A stretch of DNA of 64,000 nucleotides, taken from the NCBI GenBank assembly GCA_025677815.1, contig JAIXMP010000004.1, positions 1,178,001 to 1,242,000 on the forward strand, read 5' to 3'. Shown here piece by piece: positions 14,419 through 26,867 of this stretch. A program made the translations under genes and the position numbers. The notes beneath the pieces are model-generated. The model was given only the letters and a program-made list of their open reading frames with translations, made no database searches and was not told where the DNA came from. The DNA is from Phascolomyces articulosus. Its lineage: Eukaryota > Mucoromycota > Mucoromycetes > Mucorales > Lichtheimiaceae. The stretch's first letter is position 1. Every line of letters starts with the position of its first letter.

Positions 14419-16008
14419 ATGAATAGTTCTAATGACAATAATACTATTTCACCAGAACTCCCTGTCACGGCAGTCCCCGTCATTTCTCAACAACAGCAAT
14501 CCAATCAACACCATCGACAAGTAGTACGACTTGCAAGAGGATTAACTCATCACGAATCACTCGAGAATTTCGACTTTAATAATAGCAATGACCTACCACC
14601 TGCAACAACAACAACAACCGTCGCAGTTTCTCAAGAACAACACCAGGAACAGAGTAGTTTATCACCTAAAAACATTTCCGATAGTACTACCACCACACGA
14701 GGGGACGGCTCCCCTGTTGTAACAACAACTACCACGACCACAATCACCACAACAAGTCATAATAACAGTACTACAGCCACACCTGTTTTATTAGATCATC
14801 CTTCTCGTCCCCATGTTTATGACCAAGGAAAGCAACACCATCAGAAAAATTATCAAGTGTTTCCAGGTCGAAATAAATTCTTTTGTGATGGAAGATTAAT
14901 GACAAGTCGAGAATATGGTGCATTTACAATTACAGTGATATTATTAGTGGCACCTTGTGTTTTATTTGCTGTATTTACGTAAATATTATATTTTTATTGG
15001 AAAACAAACAAGTTGGTTTTCATTATTTGTTTAATAATTCATCATCCATTGTTTATATTTAGTTGTCCATTTCTATGGACTCAAGTCCATCCAGCAATTC
15101 CTATTGTATTTGCCTATGTTTTTATCTTAGCATTGGTATCCATGATAAAAACATCATGGTCCGATCCGGGCGTAAGTTATTCATTGAATCGTTAAGGATT
15201 TATGATTATCATTTTTTATGAACAATTTTTTGATCTAATCATTTTCTTGGAAATATATGAATAGATCATACCTCGAGACTTGGATATTCCTACAGCAACA
15301 GATGATAGCAATATTCTTAGCAGTAGTAATAGTACGCATAGTGATATTTTATTACCCAAAGAGATCAAAATCAAAGACATGAGCTGGACTCTCAAGTACT
15401 GTGAAACCTGTCGTATCTATCGACCTCCACGCGCATCCCACTGTCGACAATGTGATAATTGCGTCGAAAACGAAGACCATCATTGTATATGGTTAAACAA
15501 TTGTATTGGCAAACGAAACTATAGATCTTTTTTTGTCTGTATTTCAGCATCCACCGTCTTATGTTTGTATATTATTGGTTTTTGTCTTGTCCATATGCTG
15601 ACGATGCTTCAACAAGAAGGAAGTGATATGACCTTTGGTTATATGTTTGGTCAAGCACCCGTTAGTTTTGTATTAGCCATTGTATGTTTTGTATTATTGT
15701 TCATGGTGGGTGGTCTAACATTGTATCATTGTTCTCTTATTATGCGTGGCGTGACGACACACGAACAGGTAATATTTTCGTTTGGGAAGAAAAAGGAGAA
15801 AGTGATCGATTTTTTTTTATAATGTCGATGATAAACCAATCGATTGATTAATCCTTTGATTTATATATAGTTACGTGCTCATATCATGAAAGCCAAAGAT
15901 TATCCAAGTAATCCTTACAAGTCTGATAATCCATTCATTAATATCACTCGCGTTCTTTGTCAACCACAACCCAAAAGTTATTTAGGACGACGGAAATTTG
16001 TAGAGTAA
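14419..16008 (+). CDS. DHHC palmitoyltransferase, Erf2-like
   Basis: Four exons, 14419-14978, 15063-15171, 15265-15768 and 15871-16008, all in phase, 436 residues. A disordered Gln/Thr-rich N-terminus (about 150 residues) precedes a first hairpin of membrane segments (FTITVILLVAPCVLFAVF and IPIVFAYVFILALVSM). The TSWSDPG motif follows, then the cysteine-rich domain with CETCRIYRPPRASHCRQC and the catalytic DHHC at about residues 294-297, then NNCIGKRNYRSFF and two more membrane segments. The TTHEQLRAH... and NPF motifs after the last segment match Erf2/ZDHHC9-type enzymes, which with Erf4 palmitoylate Ras and related proteins at the ER/Golgi; assignment to Erf2 rather than another DHHC class is a family-level judgement. 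It is convergent with ureD. Confidence 0.9.
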
Positions 16009-16626
16009 AAAAATAACTTGTGATACCTTCCTTTTTTTTTCTTTATTCTTATTCTTATTACATACTACTATTATTACTATTACTTTTTTACTATTACTAT
16101 TACCATTATTACTACTTACTACTACCTTATTCTATAAAAGTTGCAGTGCAATTTCACAAATAATAAAAAAAAGGAGAGGATATCAAGAAGTGATTGTAAA
16201 GTTATTTAGTAAAAAATATGAGCTATTAGGATGGGAGGTGATGATGACCTAGTATAGTAATTTTGATAAAAGTGCGTGGGATCCTTGAACCTGATTGCCG
16301 GATCAAGATCATACTCGAAATTACAATATCGTATATAATGGATCGATCCAGCCGGTATGACCTATCTATCCCAAAAAAAATACAATTTTTTTTTCCTGAT
16401 AATTATATGTATACAGTGTGTTTTCCCCCATTATAATAAATAATTAAATATAAAATTATACAAAATAGTTTGCAATGATACAAAATAGATAACAAGAACA
16501 AAAAAAAAAAAAAAAGAAAGAAAGAAAAAAAGAAAAAAGAAAAACCAGGATATAAAATAAATAATAACAAACAAGAAGAATCCAATCAATCCAAAACTAT
16601 ACTTTTTGTTGGGCTGGTGTTTTTTT
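16009..16626. other. Intergenic region between convergent genes
   Basis: Contains the 3' UTRs of the DHHC gene and ureD: CTATT-rich and A-rich runs and an imperfect GGATC palindrome near 16280-16310. No gene seen. Confidence 0.5.
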
Positions 16627-17595
16627 TTACATGAGAATTTTTGTAAACATGCCATCCCCCACAACATCCTTTAATCCTTGGCCCAGACATTCAAGCTTGA
16701 CAAAATCCCTGACTTGTTCGGTATTCATACCTGCGACTCGCACCAAGACACCTTTGCCTTTTAAAAAGTGACTAACGGACCAAAGCATATCGCGAGGTTT
16801 TGTAGTAGTCATTAATCGTTCTTCAGCCAATGCTTCAATGGTTTGAATCGATTTTTCCATTCCAACAATCACCAAGGTAGCAAAACAAGTATAAGGTGCC
16901 AATTGATCCGCATAACTTGTTTTATGATCCAAAGGGTTTGTTTTATTATCATCATCCAATACCATATGATCCCGTAAAACCAACTTGTTCTTTAATTTGA
17001 CATCAATCTTGCTACTATAATGTTTGAATTCCCATTTTTCTCCTCGTGTCAATCGACCACTGGTAAACCAATCCAATAAAACAAGTTGTGAAGTATCGTC
17101 CTTTAAATGAAACGTTTGTCTTGATGAAAATGAGGAATTTCGAAATGAGGTCACCGGATCGGGAATCATTAACAAAGTGGCATTGGATTCAATATAACTG
17201 ACAATATGTTGAATGGAAGAAGGTCCCTGGGTCATTGTAGCTGTGGTAGTAGTTGCCATGGCGGCTGTCTTTTCTGCTCCTGCAGTTGCTGGTACTAATC
17301 GTTTACCTCCGGTGACAAGGTAATCTTTAAAGATTTTGGTATTGCCTTGAGTCATCAAGAGTAAAATGGCATTTTCTTCAATGGTTAAACTGATATCGAA
17401 CTCGTCACCGCTGACAACGCCGCCGCCATAACTTAACATATATACGGCAGCTAGACTGTCAGCATAAGCTTTGGTTGGAATGAATTTAAGGGGGTATTGG
17501 GCTTGAAGGCGGGAGAATTGGGCTCGAGTATCTCGACATTGACAGACTAGGACACCTTTTCCTGGTTCACTTTTTGGTGCAAATGATTTAAGCAT
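16627..17595 (-). CDS. Urease accessory protein UreD
   Basis: Single-exon gene, 322 residues. The UreD family pattern is visible: MLSYGGGVVSGDEFDISLTI, then LLLMTQGNTKIFK, LMIPDPVTSFRNSSF, and LLDWFTSGRLTRGEKW, each a conserved UreD block (the SGDE and DW-TSGR motifs in particular). UreD works with UreF and UreG to load nickel into apo-urease in the cytosol, so the host should encode a nickel urease and UreF/UreG elsewhere; none is in this window. A low-complexity Ala/Thr insertion (TAAMATTTTATMT) sits about one third into the protein, and fungal UreD proteins often carry such inserts. Start at 17595, preceded by purine-rich 5' flank. Absence of introns is unusual beside its neighbours. Confidence 0.92.
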   Translation of the reverse strand: MLKSFAPKSEPGKGVLVCQCRDTRAQFSRLQAQYPLKFIPTKAYADSLAAVYMLSYGGGVVSGDEFDISLTIEENAILLLMTQGNTKIFKDYLVTGGKRLVPATAGAEKTAAMATTTTATMTQGPSSIQHIVSYIESNATLLMIPDPVTSFRNSSFSSRQTFHLKDDTSQLVLLDWFTSGRLTRGEKWEFKHYSSKIDVKLKNKLVLRDHMVLDDDNKTNPLDHKTSYADQLAPYTCFATLVIVGMEKSIQTIEALAEERLMTTTKPRDMLWSVSHFLKGKGVLVRVAGMNTEQVRDFVKLECLGQGLKDVVGDGMFTKILM

Positions 17596-19470
17596 AATCG
17601 GGGGGGAGGTAGTTGGATACAGGATAGAAGATAGGGTGGCTGTTAGAGTATTAGAGAAACAGATAAATTATTCTTGTAGGAGAAGAAGAAGAAGAAGAAG
17701 AAGAAGAAGAAAAAGAGATTATATGAAGTGTAAAGGACAGAAGAAAACAAAAGAAGAAAAAAAAAAGAGAGACAGACGGTATAATTCTCTCCACAATAGA
17801 GTTTTGGTATCTTGAAAACAGCAATGATTCAAGTCCGCTGACTTAATCTACCACTTTTATGTGGTTATCTTTAACTTCAGAAGAACGGGAAAGAAGAATC
17901 TGTGTTACTTGGTGTCAATTTTCTTCTTGGTTATAATAATGGAAGGAGGTTTCTTCCTCTTCATGGATATAATACATATTCACATAGAAATCATTGAAAA
18001 AAAAACAATAGCTAGGCTTATATTTATATTATTTTAATTATGTAACTCCATTATCTTTATCTCTGATAAGAAACTTTTTTTTTCCTATCGAAACATGTCC
18101 TATGATATTTTCTTTTAAATATCAGAAACTTCTTCTATGAATTTCCTTGTGGAACCAACCCACAAAAAAGTTATATTATGTCTTGATATAATTATAACCT
18201 TGGCAAGAACTTAAAAAAAAACCAACGAGTTTTCATGACTATACAAATGCGAATATGTATGCCATAAACAATTAGACTAGTACATAAGAACCTTAGTCTC
18301 TCAAGTTACTTACATTTAAATATTTCTTTTATAGTGTAAAAAAAAAGAGTTCGGGATCTATCAAAATCTAATAAACTTGATTAATTTATCACTGTTCCCA
18401 AACAAATGATAATATTGTAAATCGTTAGAATGCAGTGAGTGCCTAGAACATTATTTAACTTCTTGCTACATGATGAAACATAATGGATTGAAAAAAGTGT
18501 TACAATATAAAAATATCACGCATGTTTATTTGTTTATGGTAAATAATCTGTAGGATAGTTAATCCTCTAATGGAAATTAAAGTTGCATGTAGTTACTATT
18601 TAATATGAAACCGACCCTATTCATGACGTTTTTTTTAGGTGACCATGAAAAAATAATAATTGTACATTGATATAATCTAGCATCAATTGAAATACTTGTC
18701 TTCTAAAAAAAGCACACATAGCCAAGGTAGTTAATAATCGGATCGTAATACAAAGAAAAAGCTATGATCCTTCTATTTGCAGAGTCTCTTTGTTTTTCGC
18801 GGTACTCAATTTTCTCTTCTCCAATGACTCCATTGGAATATCACCAGGTATTATATAACTCATTGTGTCAAACTATCAAACAATGGGCTTGCACTTCATG
18901 GGCAGCAATTTTTCATAATGACAACTTTCCATATGTGCCAAATTGCAAAATATGAATCTATTTTCATCCAACGAAAACAATAAGACCCTTCGATATTGTC
19001 CATTGTGATTTAGCCTATACTAAAAAAAGTGTGTGTGTGCATCTTCGATTCTTTTATTTCCTCCTACGTCAAATACATGGTCATCAGTTATAATAGGCAT
19101 CAACGTTCCTCCATGATTACCCGATATAATAACATTACCTACAAATGAATAATGATTCCTTTTACACATATTATTATTAGTAATAATAAAGCTAAACGCA
19201 CAATATAAGCAAGGCAATAATGATCCATCCTTATCGCCATTATCTCATCGAGACAGCCATCATGTTTTTGGGACTTGAAATTATATAAAAAACCATATCT
19301 TTTCTTTTTCATCGATTCCAATTGCATATTACATAACTTTCACCTTTGGTTCGACCATCATACATTTTTCAAACAGGTAAAGCCATCAACTAAAAAAAAA
19401 AAAGAACGAAAGAGACTTAGTCACTTTACTCATTCGAACCTTGTCTTTTAAGTAAATTTAATAAACTAAA
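17596..19470. other. Intergenic region, no gene seen
   Basis: Spacer between the divergently placed ureD and the orphan gene. It contains a GAA microsatellite at 17680-17711 in the ureD 5' region and otherwise AT-rich sequence. Short open frames at 18764-18955 and 19020-19327 lack coding character or family resemblance. Confidence 0.5.
17680..17711. repeat. (GAA)n microsatellite upstream of ureD
   Basis: About ten AGA/GAA units 85 bp upstream of the ureD start codon, a polypurine tract in the likely promoter or 5' UTR. Confidence 0.9.
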
Positions 19471-20166
19471 ATGGGTCAAGACACTATAAAAAAAGAAGAT
19501 AATTCATCAACAACATCGTCGCCGTTCTTCATAAGGCAGCATAGTCAAGATAGCGAAATTACCTGTTGCAGCACTATCACCAACCTCACGAACAATAGCC
19601 AAAGTTCTGGAAATGATACGTTGATAAATCCATCATCGATATCATATAAGAACAACAAGTGTTGTAGAATTGAAGATGATGAAAATGAGCTACAACAAAT
19701 TAGTATTGAGGATAACGACAGAAAGCGCATGAGAGAGGATCCACAAAACAACAAAAACAGCAGTAATGATGAAAACATATTACCAGCACTTTCAACTTTA
19801 TTCAATATTGATCCTACTGCTAATAGCGAAGAAACGCAAAGCAACAATAGTTCTTTTCAACAACCATATCTACTAGAGCCTCCATCTGTTTATTATAGCC
19901 AGGATCACCACTATTTTCAACAAAAATATCCTAGAAATGAAGAGAATCAAGTACCAGTTAATCAACACGACATGGTTTCTGAATGGATAAATATACCATT
20001 ATTGGAAACTCTCAGATCATTTATTGCCATAAGCATTGAATTCGACGAACAACATGATAATGTTCGATTAAGAACTCATTTTATCCTTCCTCCGCCTAGA
20101 AATACAAGAATGCCTCTTGACAGTGCTCTTGATTTTTCTCAAGAACAAAATTCAACGCCTCAGTAA
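19471..20166 (+). CDS. Orphan Asn/Ser/Gln-rich hypothetical protein
   Basis: Open frame of 231 residues starting MGQDTIKKEDNSSTT. The first two thirds are disordered and rich in Asn, Ser, Asp and Gln with a basic patch (DRKRMREDPQ). The last 60 residues look foldable: VSEWINIPLLETLRSFIAIS followed by IEFDEQHDNVRLRTHFILPP. I do not recognise a family. Codon-level sequence is coding-like (no stops, evenly distributed third positions), and the ATG is in an A-rich context (AAAATGG). It could be a transcriptional regulator or scaffold by composition, but nothing proves it. It is convergent with the zinc-finger gene. Confidence 0.6.
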   Translation: MGQDTIKKEDNSSTTSSPFFIRQHSQDSEITCCSTITNLTNNSQSSGNDTLINPSSISYKNNKCCRIEDDENELQQISIEDNDRKRMREDPQNNKNSSNDENILPALSTLFNIDPTANSEETQSNNSSFQQPYLLEPPSVYYSQDHHYFQQKYPRNEENQVPVNQHDMVSEWINIPLLETLRSFIAISIEFDEQHDNVRLRTHFILPPPRNTRMPLDSALDFSQEQNSTPQ

Positions 20167-21214
20167 ACAACATAGACGCAAAATCGCAGCAGAGAAGAAA
20201 AATTTACTATAATAATAATGGCCATCACTAATTAATACGAATATAAACTTATGTAAGAGTAATCATCAATATGGAGAACTTCGTTTTTTATCTTTGTTCA
20301 TCATTTTTATGTACCGCTAATAGAGAATGGATCTTGTACTTAATAAGTATATACATATAAATTCAATATTCATTAAAAAATTATGCGATTATATTTGTAA
20401 AGAATACTATTACTATCTGGTGAGGAGGGGAAGGAAAAACAAGCGAGAGAGCGCGATTTTTCTACCAGGGTGACTTTGAAATTGCTTTCATCATATATAT
20501 AGCATAAAATAACTATTATAACATCATTTACCATACCAAATATTATATAGTTTAAATCATTGGCTATTACCACTGGTTGTCATTGATTGAAAGAGTATAT
20601 AGTAATAGTCATAATCTTCAAGATTCATATGAAAGTCTATATAACAATATTCCGTGATGATGCAGTAGGTAATCATGGATGTATGACGGGTGATCCGTAT
20701 AATATTGAATAAAATATAAGTATATTTAGTATTTTTTAGAATGGTGCTTGTAAAAAGCGTGTTTTAATGGCATGAAGAAATGGCGTGATATCGGCAGAGA
20801 ACATACTGTAATAATTGTTGTAATATGTATATGAAGACGGTAAATATATCCTTAATTAAACCTCCAACTTTGTATGTATTTTGATTGTGGTCGGAACATC
20901 TTGTTCTGCAGCACAACTAGAAGAATATACTAATGATATTCTTTTTCCTTATATCAATATTACAAAAGTACCATATAGACTAAAATGTCAACCAATAGAA
21001 TAACATATCCTGTCCAATTATTTATTATTATTGCTAAATCTTCATCTAACTTTTGTTATTTTGATGGATGGTATGTAATCTTATCCTTTTCATTAAGAGT
21101 TTTTCTTGAATCATCTATTAATAAATTTCATTATTACAGCTGTTATTATCTATTGAATATTAACAATTTATCATTTTTTGTTGGCATTATAATTAATTTA
21201 CTATGTACATACTT
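20167..21214. other. Intergenic region between convergent genes
   Basis: AT-rich 3' flanks of the orphan gene and the zinc-finger gene. No supported gene. Confidence 0.5.
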
Positions 21215-22888
21215 TTAAAGGACGTATTTTAGTGTCCCTTGTAACACTGAAAAACCGGAATAATGTCGTTTCCGAATATGACCATAAAGACCGGAGCGAA
21301 TCAAAACTGAATTCTTACATCCTTGATAAGGACAATAATATCGCTTCCCTGTTAGGTATGATTGATAGTAGAATTAGTTTTAATAAGAAATGATTTACAC
21401 GTAAAAGAAGATGTCATTCTTAACCTTTAGGTTCTTTCGTTATAAAATTGTCAGGGTGATGGCCCACTCCTCCACTTCTTGTTTGAATTTCTTCCTCTAA
21501 AAATAATAATTATGAAAACAGTCAGAAAGGAAACAGAAAATATTTTAACGTTATACTATGTTTACTATATGGGTAAGACATAGTACATGCAGCAATCAGA
21601 GTTGCTTATAGTAATATCGAAACGGCCGTAAAATTTAGCATTACCTTCTGATCCTAATTCCTGTCGTTTACGTTTCTTGGATATTGTGTCCTGATTAGAT
21701 TTTATACAAGTTTTTTCTTTTACTGTGGCTGACTGTGGCACCATCCCTAAAATAATTACATCAGGAGTTTAGTAAACTATACTACTAAAAATGATCTATT
21801 ATACTGTTATTACCATTAATCATTAATCAGAAACAACAACCGTTTATTTTTGCTTACCGTCTTCTTCTTCGCCATCACCACTATCCTCATAATATTCATC
21901 ATCATCATCATCTTCTTCTTCAATATCATAACAGTTATCAGCATTATCATCACTATTATCTTCGTAATTGTCATCTTTATCCTGATCATCATTATCTCTT
22001 CCGTTCTGTTCATCATCTGCCCGTATTGTTGAGTATGATGATGTTTCCATAAAACCAATACTTTCTCCACCAGTGATAGCATGCACAGAAGTAATTTGAT
22101 TATTATAATGCTGTAATCGCTGGCTCCTTCTCCTTCTTCTGGTGTAGTACTCTTCTTCTGAATCACGCCACGGCATATCCGTGCCTATCAGGACATACAT
22201 TTCCCGTTAGTTTTATATTAAATAATATAAAAATCAATAACACGGCCCACAAGTGAGTGATTAATAAATACGTTCTTTTTTTTACCTTCGAATTCTGATT
22301 CAGAGTGACCTGTCTCAGAAGCAATAAATTCGTTTTCACTCGATTGATAACTATTTGATCTAATAGGTGATGGCGAAGCTAATGCTAATTCTTCCATATC
22401 AATATCTGCCGATCCCAGATGAAGATCCCCATTGGAATAACTCAATAGATCAAGTTCATCATGTTCTGAAGCTGGTATGACAACTGGCTTTCGGCGCTGT
22501 TGACATAGTATCCGAGATGATCTGGTATTATCGCGTTGATGTATTCTTTTGGGCTGAGGCTCTTCTTGCGCACTGGTTTGAGAACCAAGTTGTTTCTCTT
22601 CTTCTTCTTCTTCTTCTTCTTCTTCTTCTTCTTCTTCTTCTTCTTCTTTAATTAAAGAGATATCAGAAAAATCCTCCAACTTGGCACGCGTTTCTTGGGA
22701 ACAGCCAACTTGAATTGCAGTCAGTAAACAAAATGAAAAAAAAAGAATGCAACACGAGTCGCGTCAAAATGTCAATTCTTACATTCAAAATGAGCATTAT
22801 GCTCCATTGGTTCAATTTTAATCATGACATTGGTGCCATTGACTTGAGGTGTACGTTTTCTTAATAAATATCTTGATTGTATAGACAT
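21215..22888 (-). CDS. Acidic C2H2 zinc-finger protein
   Basis: Six exons, 22888-22783, 22708-22286, 22184-21858, 21746-21645, 21496-21425 and 21348-21215; all introns are phase 1 and GT/AG. Protein of 387 residues beginning MSIQSRYLLRKRTPQV. Features in order: a glutamate run near residues 58-76, encoded by a GAA tract; two further acidic regions (one with D/E runs ending EEEDGKQK-like in the read-through); basic patches RRRRRSQR and SKKRKRQ (a likely nuclear localisation signal); and one classical zinc finger at the C-terminus, CPYQGC-x12-HIRKRH, with Cys349, Cys354, His367 and His372. A nuclear, probably DNA-binding role is likely, with acidic regions acting as activation domains (inference). 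It is head-to-head with the ACS permease, and a decayed paralog lies at 58754-59435. The last intron uses a GTTAAG donor; without splicing it, translation would stop at FITKEPKG before the finger. Confidence 0.78.
22595..22648 (-). repeat. (GAA)18 repeat encoding polyglutamate
   Basis: Near-perfect CTT/CTC run on the plus strand, GAA/GAG on the coding strand, inside exon 2 of the zinc-finger gene. It encodes the glutamate run after SLIK and is expected to vary in length between strains. Confidence 0.92.
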
Positions 22889-23827
22889 TGTGTATGAAAA
22901 AAGACTTGTGATTATTATTTTTATCGCGATGCTTTCCAAAGCTACTACAATCAAAACATGTTTACGTTACACGATGTCCATAAATGCTTCACGCTCCAGA
23001 GGAGCGGCATGAATATGAGAATCAGAAGCCAAAAGCTGATGTTGCTTAAAGGGAAAGTTCGATAATGACGTGGATACACAGAAGCTTTGTTTGCATATCT
23101 TTAAAATGATAAATATCAAGTTTCTGTATATCATCTGTAGTTGTTGCCATTTGATGTCATTGTTATTAATTAAAAGGTTATTAAACCACTTGGTAATGGT
23201 ATAAATCTTTCTACTGTACATAAATAATTTAAGTAAACTAGCAAAATGCACTTCAAGACTTATTACTACTTATAACAGTATTAGTAAGTAAAAAGCCACG
23301 TTTGCTGTACAACAGAAGTGACATTTGTGTTTGTATACTATGCATCCGATAGTAGATAGCTTCTAAATTCTATTTTATATATTGTAGATTACCGCTGAGT
23401 GTTTTGAATTAGTTTTCAACCATAGATATTATACCCGAAATGATGATGTGATCCTACATTTTATTATATAATTAATATCCTGCCTATATATTATATTTTT
23501 GTTTATCAATAGGTATGTTATTTGTCGTCAGCATCAATTAAAAGTGCTAACATGAAATGGGAAAAAACTTCTTTATTCATTACCATACTATAAATCAATT
23601 TCCTACAATGGACAAATCAACTGGTTTATATTTCTATTTCTATATACTTTTAGATGTATAAGTCGTGTTACAATAACAATAACTCACTAATTTTATTTAA
23701 AGACTAAAAGTAATCTCCCTTCTCACATGATAGTAATAATGTTTTACGCCACATAAAAATGTTGCATTGCTGAAATAAAAAGCATTTTTGACCCCTCTTT
23801 TTTTACTATTTTTTTTTTTTTGGTCAT
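22889..23827. promoter_or_regulatory. Shared divergent promoter, zinc-finger gene / ACS permease
   Basis: Region of 939 bp between the two start codons of head-to-head genes. AT-rich, with a T-run directly before the permease ATG. No individual binding site can be assigned. The same gene pair is head-to-head in the second locus (54832-58753), which suggests that this arrangement is ancestral. Confidence 0.5.
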
Positions 23828-26299
23828 ATGGAAAACGATAATAATATGGATACTAATACATACATTAACAATGAAAAACAGGAACAAGAAGCAACTCTTT
23901 CAACAATAATAGCTACTGTTGAATCGCAACGACAGGACAGGGATGATGATGATTTAAGGAAATTTCATCGTCATTTTTTATTCAAAATAGACATACCTAT
24001 TGTGGTTCTTTTCTCGCTTTGTTACTTGGTATCTTTTATGGATAGATCAAATATTGGTATAAAAAAAAAGACAATTTTTTTCTGCATCGTCATTGATCCT
24101 GCAAAACAGTATATATTTATAGTTATTCTTTATGTTTATAGGAAATGCTAAAGTTGCTGGCCTTACTGATACTACTGAAATCACAGAAAATGGATATAAC
24201 GCTGCTCTATCATTATTTTTTGTGGGATATGTATGTAAAATATTATTATGTTTTTTTTTTCTTACATGAAGTTTATCAGAAGAAATGAATTTATTTTTTA
24301 TATTGCAGTAGTAGTATTAGCATACTTGCTTTTTATCCTTGAATCATAATCATAATGAAGAGAGTGGGTGATTTATACTTTCATAGATTTTCAGTGACAT
24401 ACCGTCTAATATTGTACTCAATAAGGTTGGGGCTCGGCTTTGGATTTCCTGCATTATGATTTTATGCGGGAGTGTCATGATGGGTATGGTTGGAGTAAAG
24501 AATGATAGTCATTTGATGGTTACGCGATTTTTCTTGGGTGTAACAGAGGTAACAAGATACAAACATGATCTTCTTATGGAAGTGGTTGCTTCGGGAGTGA
24601 TGCCAGTTAATTAAATCACAAAATTCATGCATGAATTAACATATTCATACTTACAAATAATGATAGGGAGGACTCCTTCCTGGAATTCTTTTTGTAATGT
24701 CTGTATGGTATACAAAAGTGCAAATAACAAAGCGCATTGCAATCGTTACTTCACAATCAGCTATTGCAAATGTAAGTGTATTTTAATTAAAGTTGTGGTT
24801 CAACTTATATAGATTTTATCCAGCTTTTGTTATATCTTTTTTTTTTTCATGACAACTATTAAATTATGCATTTTATGTATAAGGCGGTTGGCGGTTTATT
24901 GGTAAGTACAGTTATCTATTTTTAATTATCAAATGAAAAAGAGAATGATCCATGTTCATCTGCTAATTCATAATATAAAAAAATGGTGATTATATGGATA
25001 AATTAGGGTTTTGCTTCGATGAGTCTTGAAGGAGTTGGAGGACTTCATAGCTGGCAGTGGCTTTTTTTGATAGAAGGCATTTTAACTGTTACTGTTGGCA
25101 TTTTCGTTTACATATTCCTTCCCGATTTCCCTGAAAGAGGTACTAAAAACAATACAACATTGACATTTATAATTTTTTTTTAGAAAAAACACGCATTTAA
25201 TTCTTGATTGTTTTTAATATATGTTTCCGTTATTAGTTCTTCGCGAGCAGGAACAAGTTCTTTTTACTGAGAAAATGTGTCAAATCAGCACAACCTCTCA
25301 GTATATATTTGAGGGATATGTACATGAAAGATTCTCGTCAAGACACATATTTTTGGTATTAAAGGATTACCACATATACTTGTATAGTATCATGAGCATA
25401 TGTAGTATGACAGTATTGTACTCCAATGGTATGTTTCTACCTAGTATTGTACACGGTTTTGGATACACAGCTTTGAAATCTCAATTGATGACCGTCCCAC
25501 CTAATGCCATTGGTAAGAACACTTAATCGTAAGGACAGCTACTTACTACTGGTATATTATTATTATATATCAGAAAAAGTGTGTATCACTTTTAAATTTT
25601 ATTAATTGCCATTATTTATCATTTTTTTTTTAAAAAAAATATCGCAGCTTCCGTATGCTCAATTATTTTTGCTTTCAGTGCTGACTATAACAAAGAACGT
25701 GGATATCATATATTTAGTGGTCAATTAGTGAGTGCACTTGGCTTTGCTCTTTTAATTGTATTAAAAGATCATGGAACTACAGCACTCTATATCTCTGTGA
25801 TATTGGCCGTAGTTGGCATGCAGATTTTTTCGGCGTGTTGTACATCATGGTTTTCTTGTAATTTTGCAGGTCGCATCAAACGAAACATTGCCATTGCTCT
25901 TATTATGTCTTTTGCAAATTTTGGTGGAATAATAAGCGGTCAAATATATCGTCAGGCGGATGCTCCACAATACATTCATGGTCATACAGCAGCTTTGGTA
26001 CTCGCTTCTTGTGGTGCCATTTTGACAATTACAATGAAATTTCTTTTCAAACGTGAGAACACAAGACGCAATAAGTTAACTATAGAAGAACGTCAGAGTA
26101 TTCTTGCTAAAGATGCCCCTGATAAACTTGGTGATAAGGTAATTAAAAGGGAGGAATTATATAATAGGTGATAAAAGTGAACGTTCATTGTTATCAGTGT
26201 CGCAGTAATAATAACTCCTTTTTTTCTTCCTTTTCATTTTGTGTATAACTTTTTATACTTATACATATATAGCACCCTAATTTTAGATATTTAGCATAA
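23828..26299 (+). CDS. MFS anion:cation symporter (ACS family, Dal5/Tna1-like), copy 1
   Basis: Nine exons: 23828-24056, 24142-24230, 24387-24548, 24667-24771, 24884-24901 (18 nt), 25007-25139, 25237-25512, 25648-26138, 26273-26299. All junctions are in phase; 509 residues. The ACS signature is SFMDRSNIGNAKVAGL at segment 1, followed by IPSNIVLNKVGARLW, TRFFLGVTEGGLLPGI and SWQWLFLIEGILT. The long sixth-to-seventh loop and the late NFAGRIKRNIAIALIMSF and GGIISGQIYRQADAPQYIHGH motifs are typical of allantoate, nicotinate and pantothenate type transporters. The last exon supplies only HPNFRYLA, the usual end of the family. It is a plasma-membrane importer; the substrate is unknown. Exon structure, including the 18-nt exon, matches the paralog at 52402-54831. 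Divergent from the zinc-finger gene. Confidence 0.92.
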
Positions 26300-26530
26300 T
26301 AACATTAATAAAAAATTGTATTATTTCAAGTGTCATTCTTCTTCTTTAGTTCAACAATACTATTTTTCCTTTTGATCCACATAATCTACACCATTTCATT
26401 CAGTTATCTACTATGTAAAACCACTATTATAATCATTATAAATTGCATAATATTAGGTTTTCACACTGGAGGATCCTTTCTTTTTCGAAATTTTAAACCA
26501 CATTGGTACTATTTATTATAAAGGAACTCA

Positions 26531-26560
26531 TAATAATAGTAATAGTAATAGTAATAGTAA
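26531..26560. repeat. (TAATAG)n hexanucleotide repeat
   Basis: About five imperfect TAATAG units in the spacer between the ACS permease and the small heat-shock gene. Confidence 0.85.
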
Positions 26561-26867
26561 CAGTATTGGATGAATAGCTTGGTTATACTTTTCCCCCGTT
26601 TTTAGGATAGAAATATCTGATATGTTTTTCATATTATTTACCCTTCTTATTATATAATTTTAATGTTTATATGTCGCATCAATGATTTGTCTTCTGTTGT
26701 GGAATCTGATACAGGCAAAGCCTTGTTCTCTTAAATAAAGCTGGTTTATTAGAAAATTATTTTGTTCATTTATCATTAAAAAACAATCATTTATAAAAAA
26801 AAACCCAACAAATCATCTTTTTCACTCATCTCTTTCATTTTTTCCTTCAACTTTTTTAACCAAAAAA

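Noticed and set aside
16280..16312. Imperfect palindrome around GGATCCTTGAACC, tRNA T-arm-like
   Set aside because: I could not build an acceptor stem or anticodon arm on either strand; probably a chance hairpin in a 3' flank.
26740..26790. Possible heat-shock element (GAA...TTC) upstream of the Hsp20 gene
   Set aside because: Spacing does not follow the alternating 5-bp nGAAn units; AT-rich sequence gives such triplets by chance.
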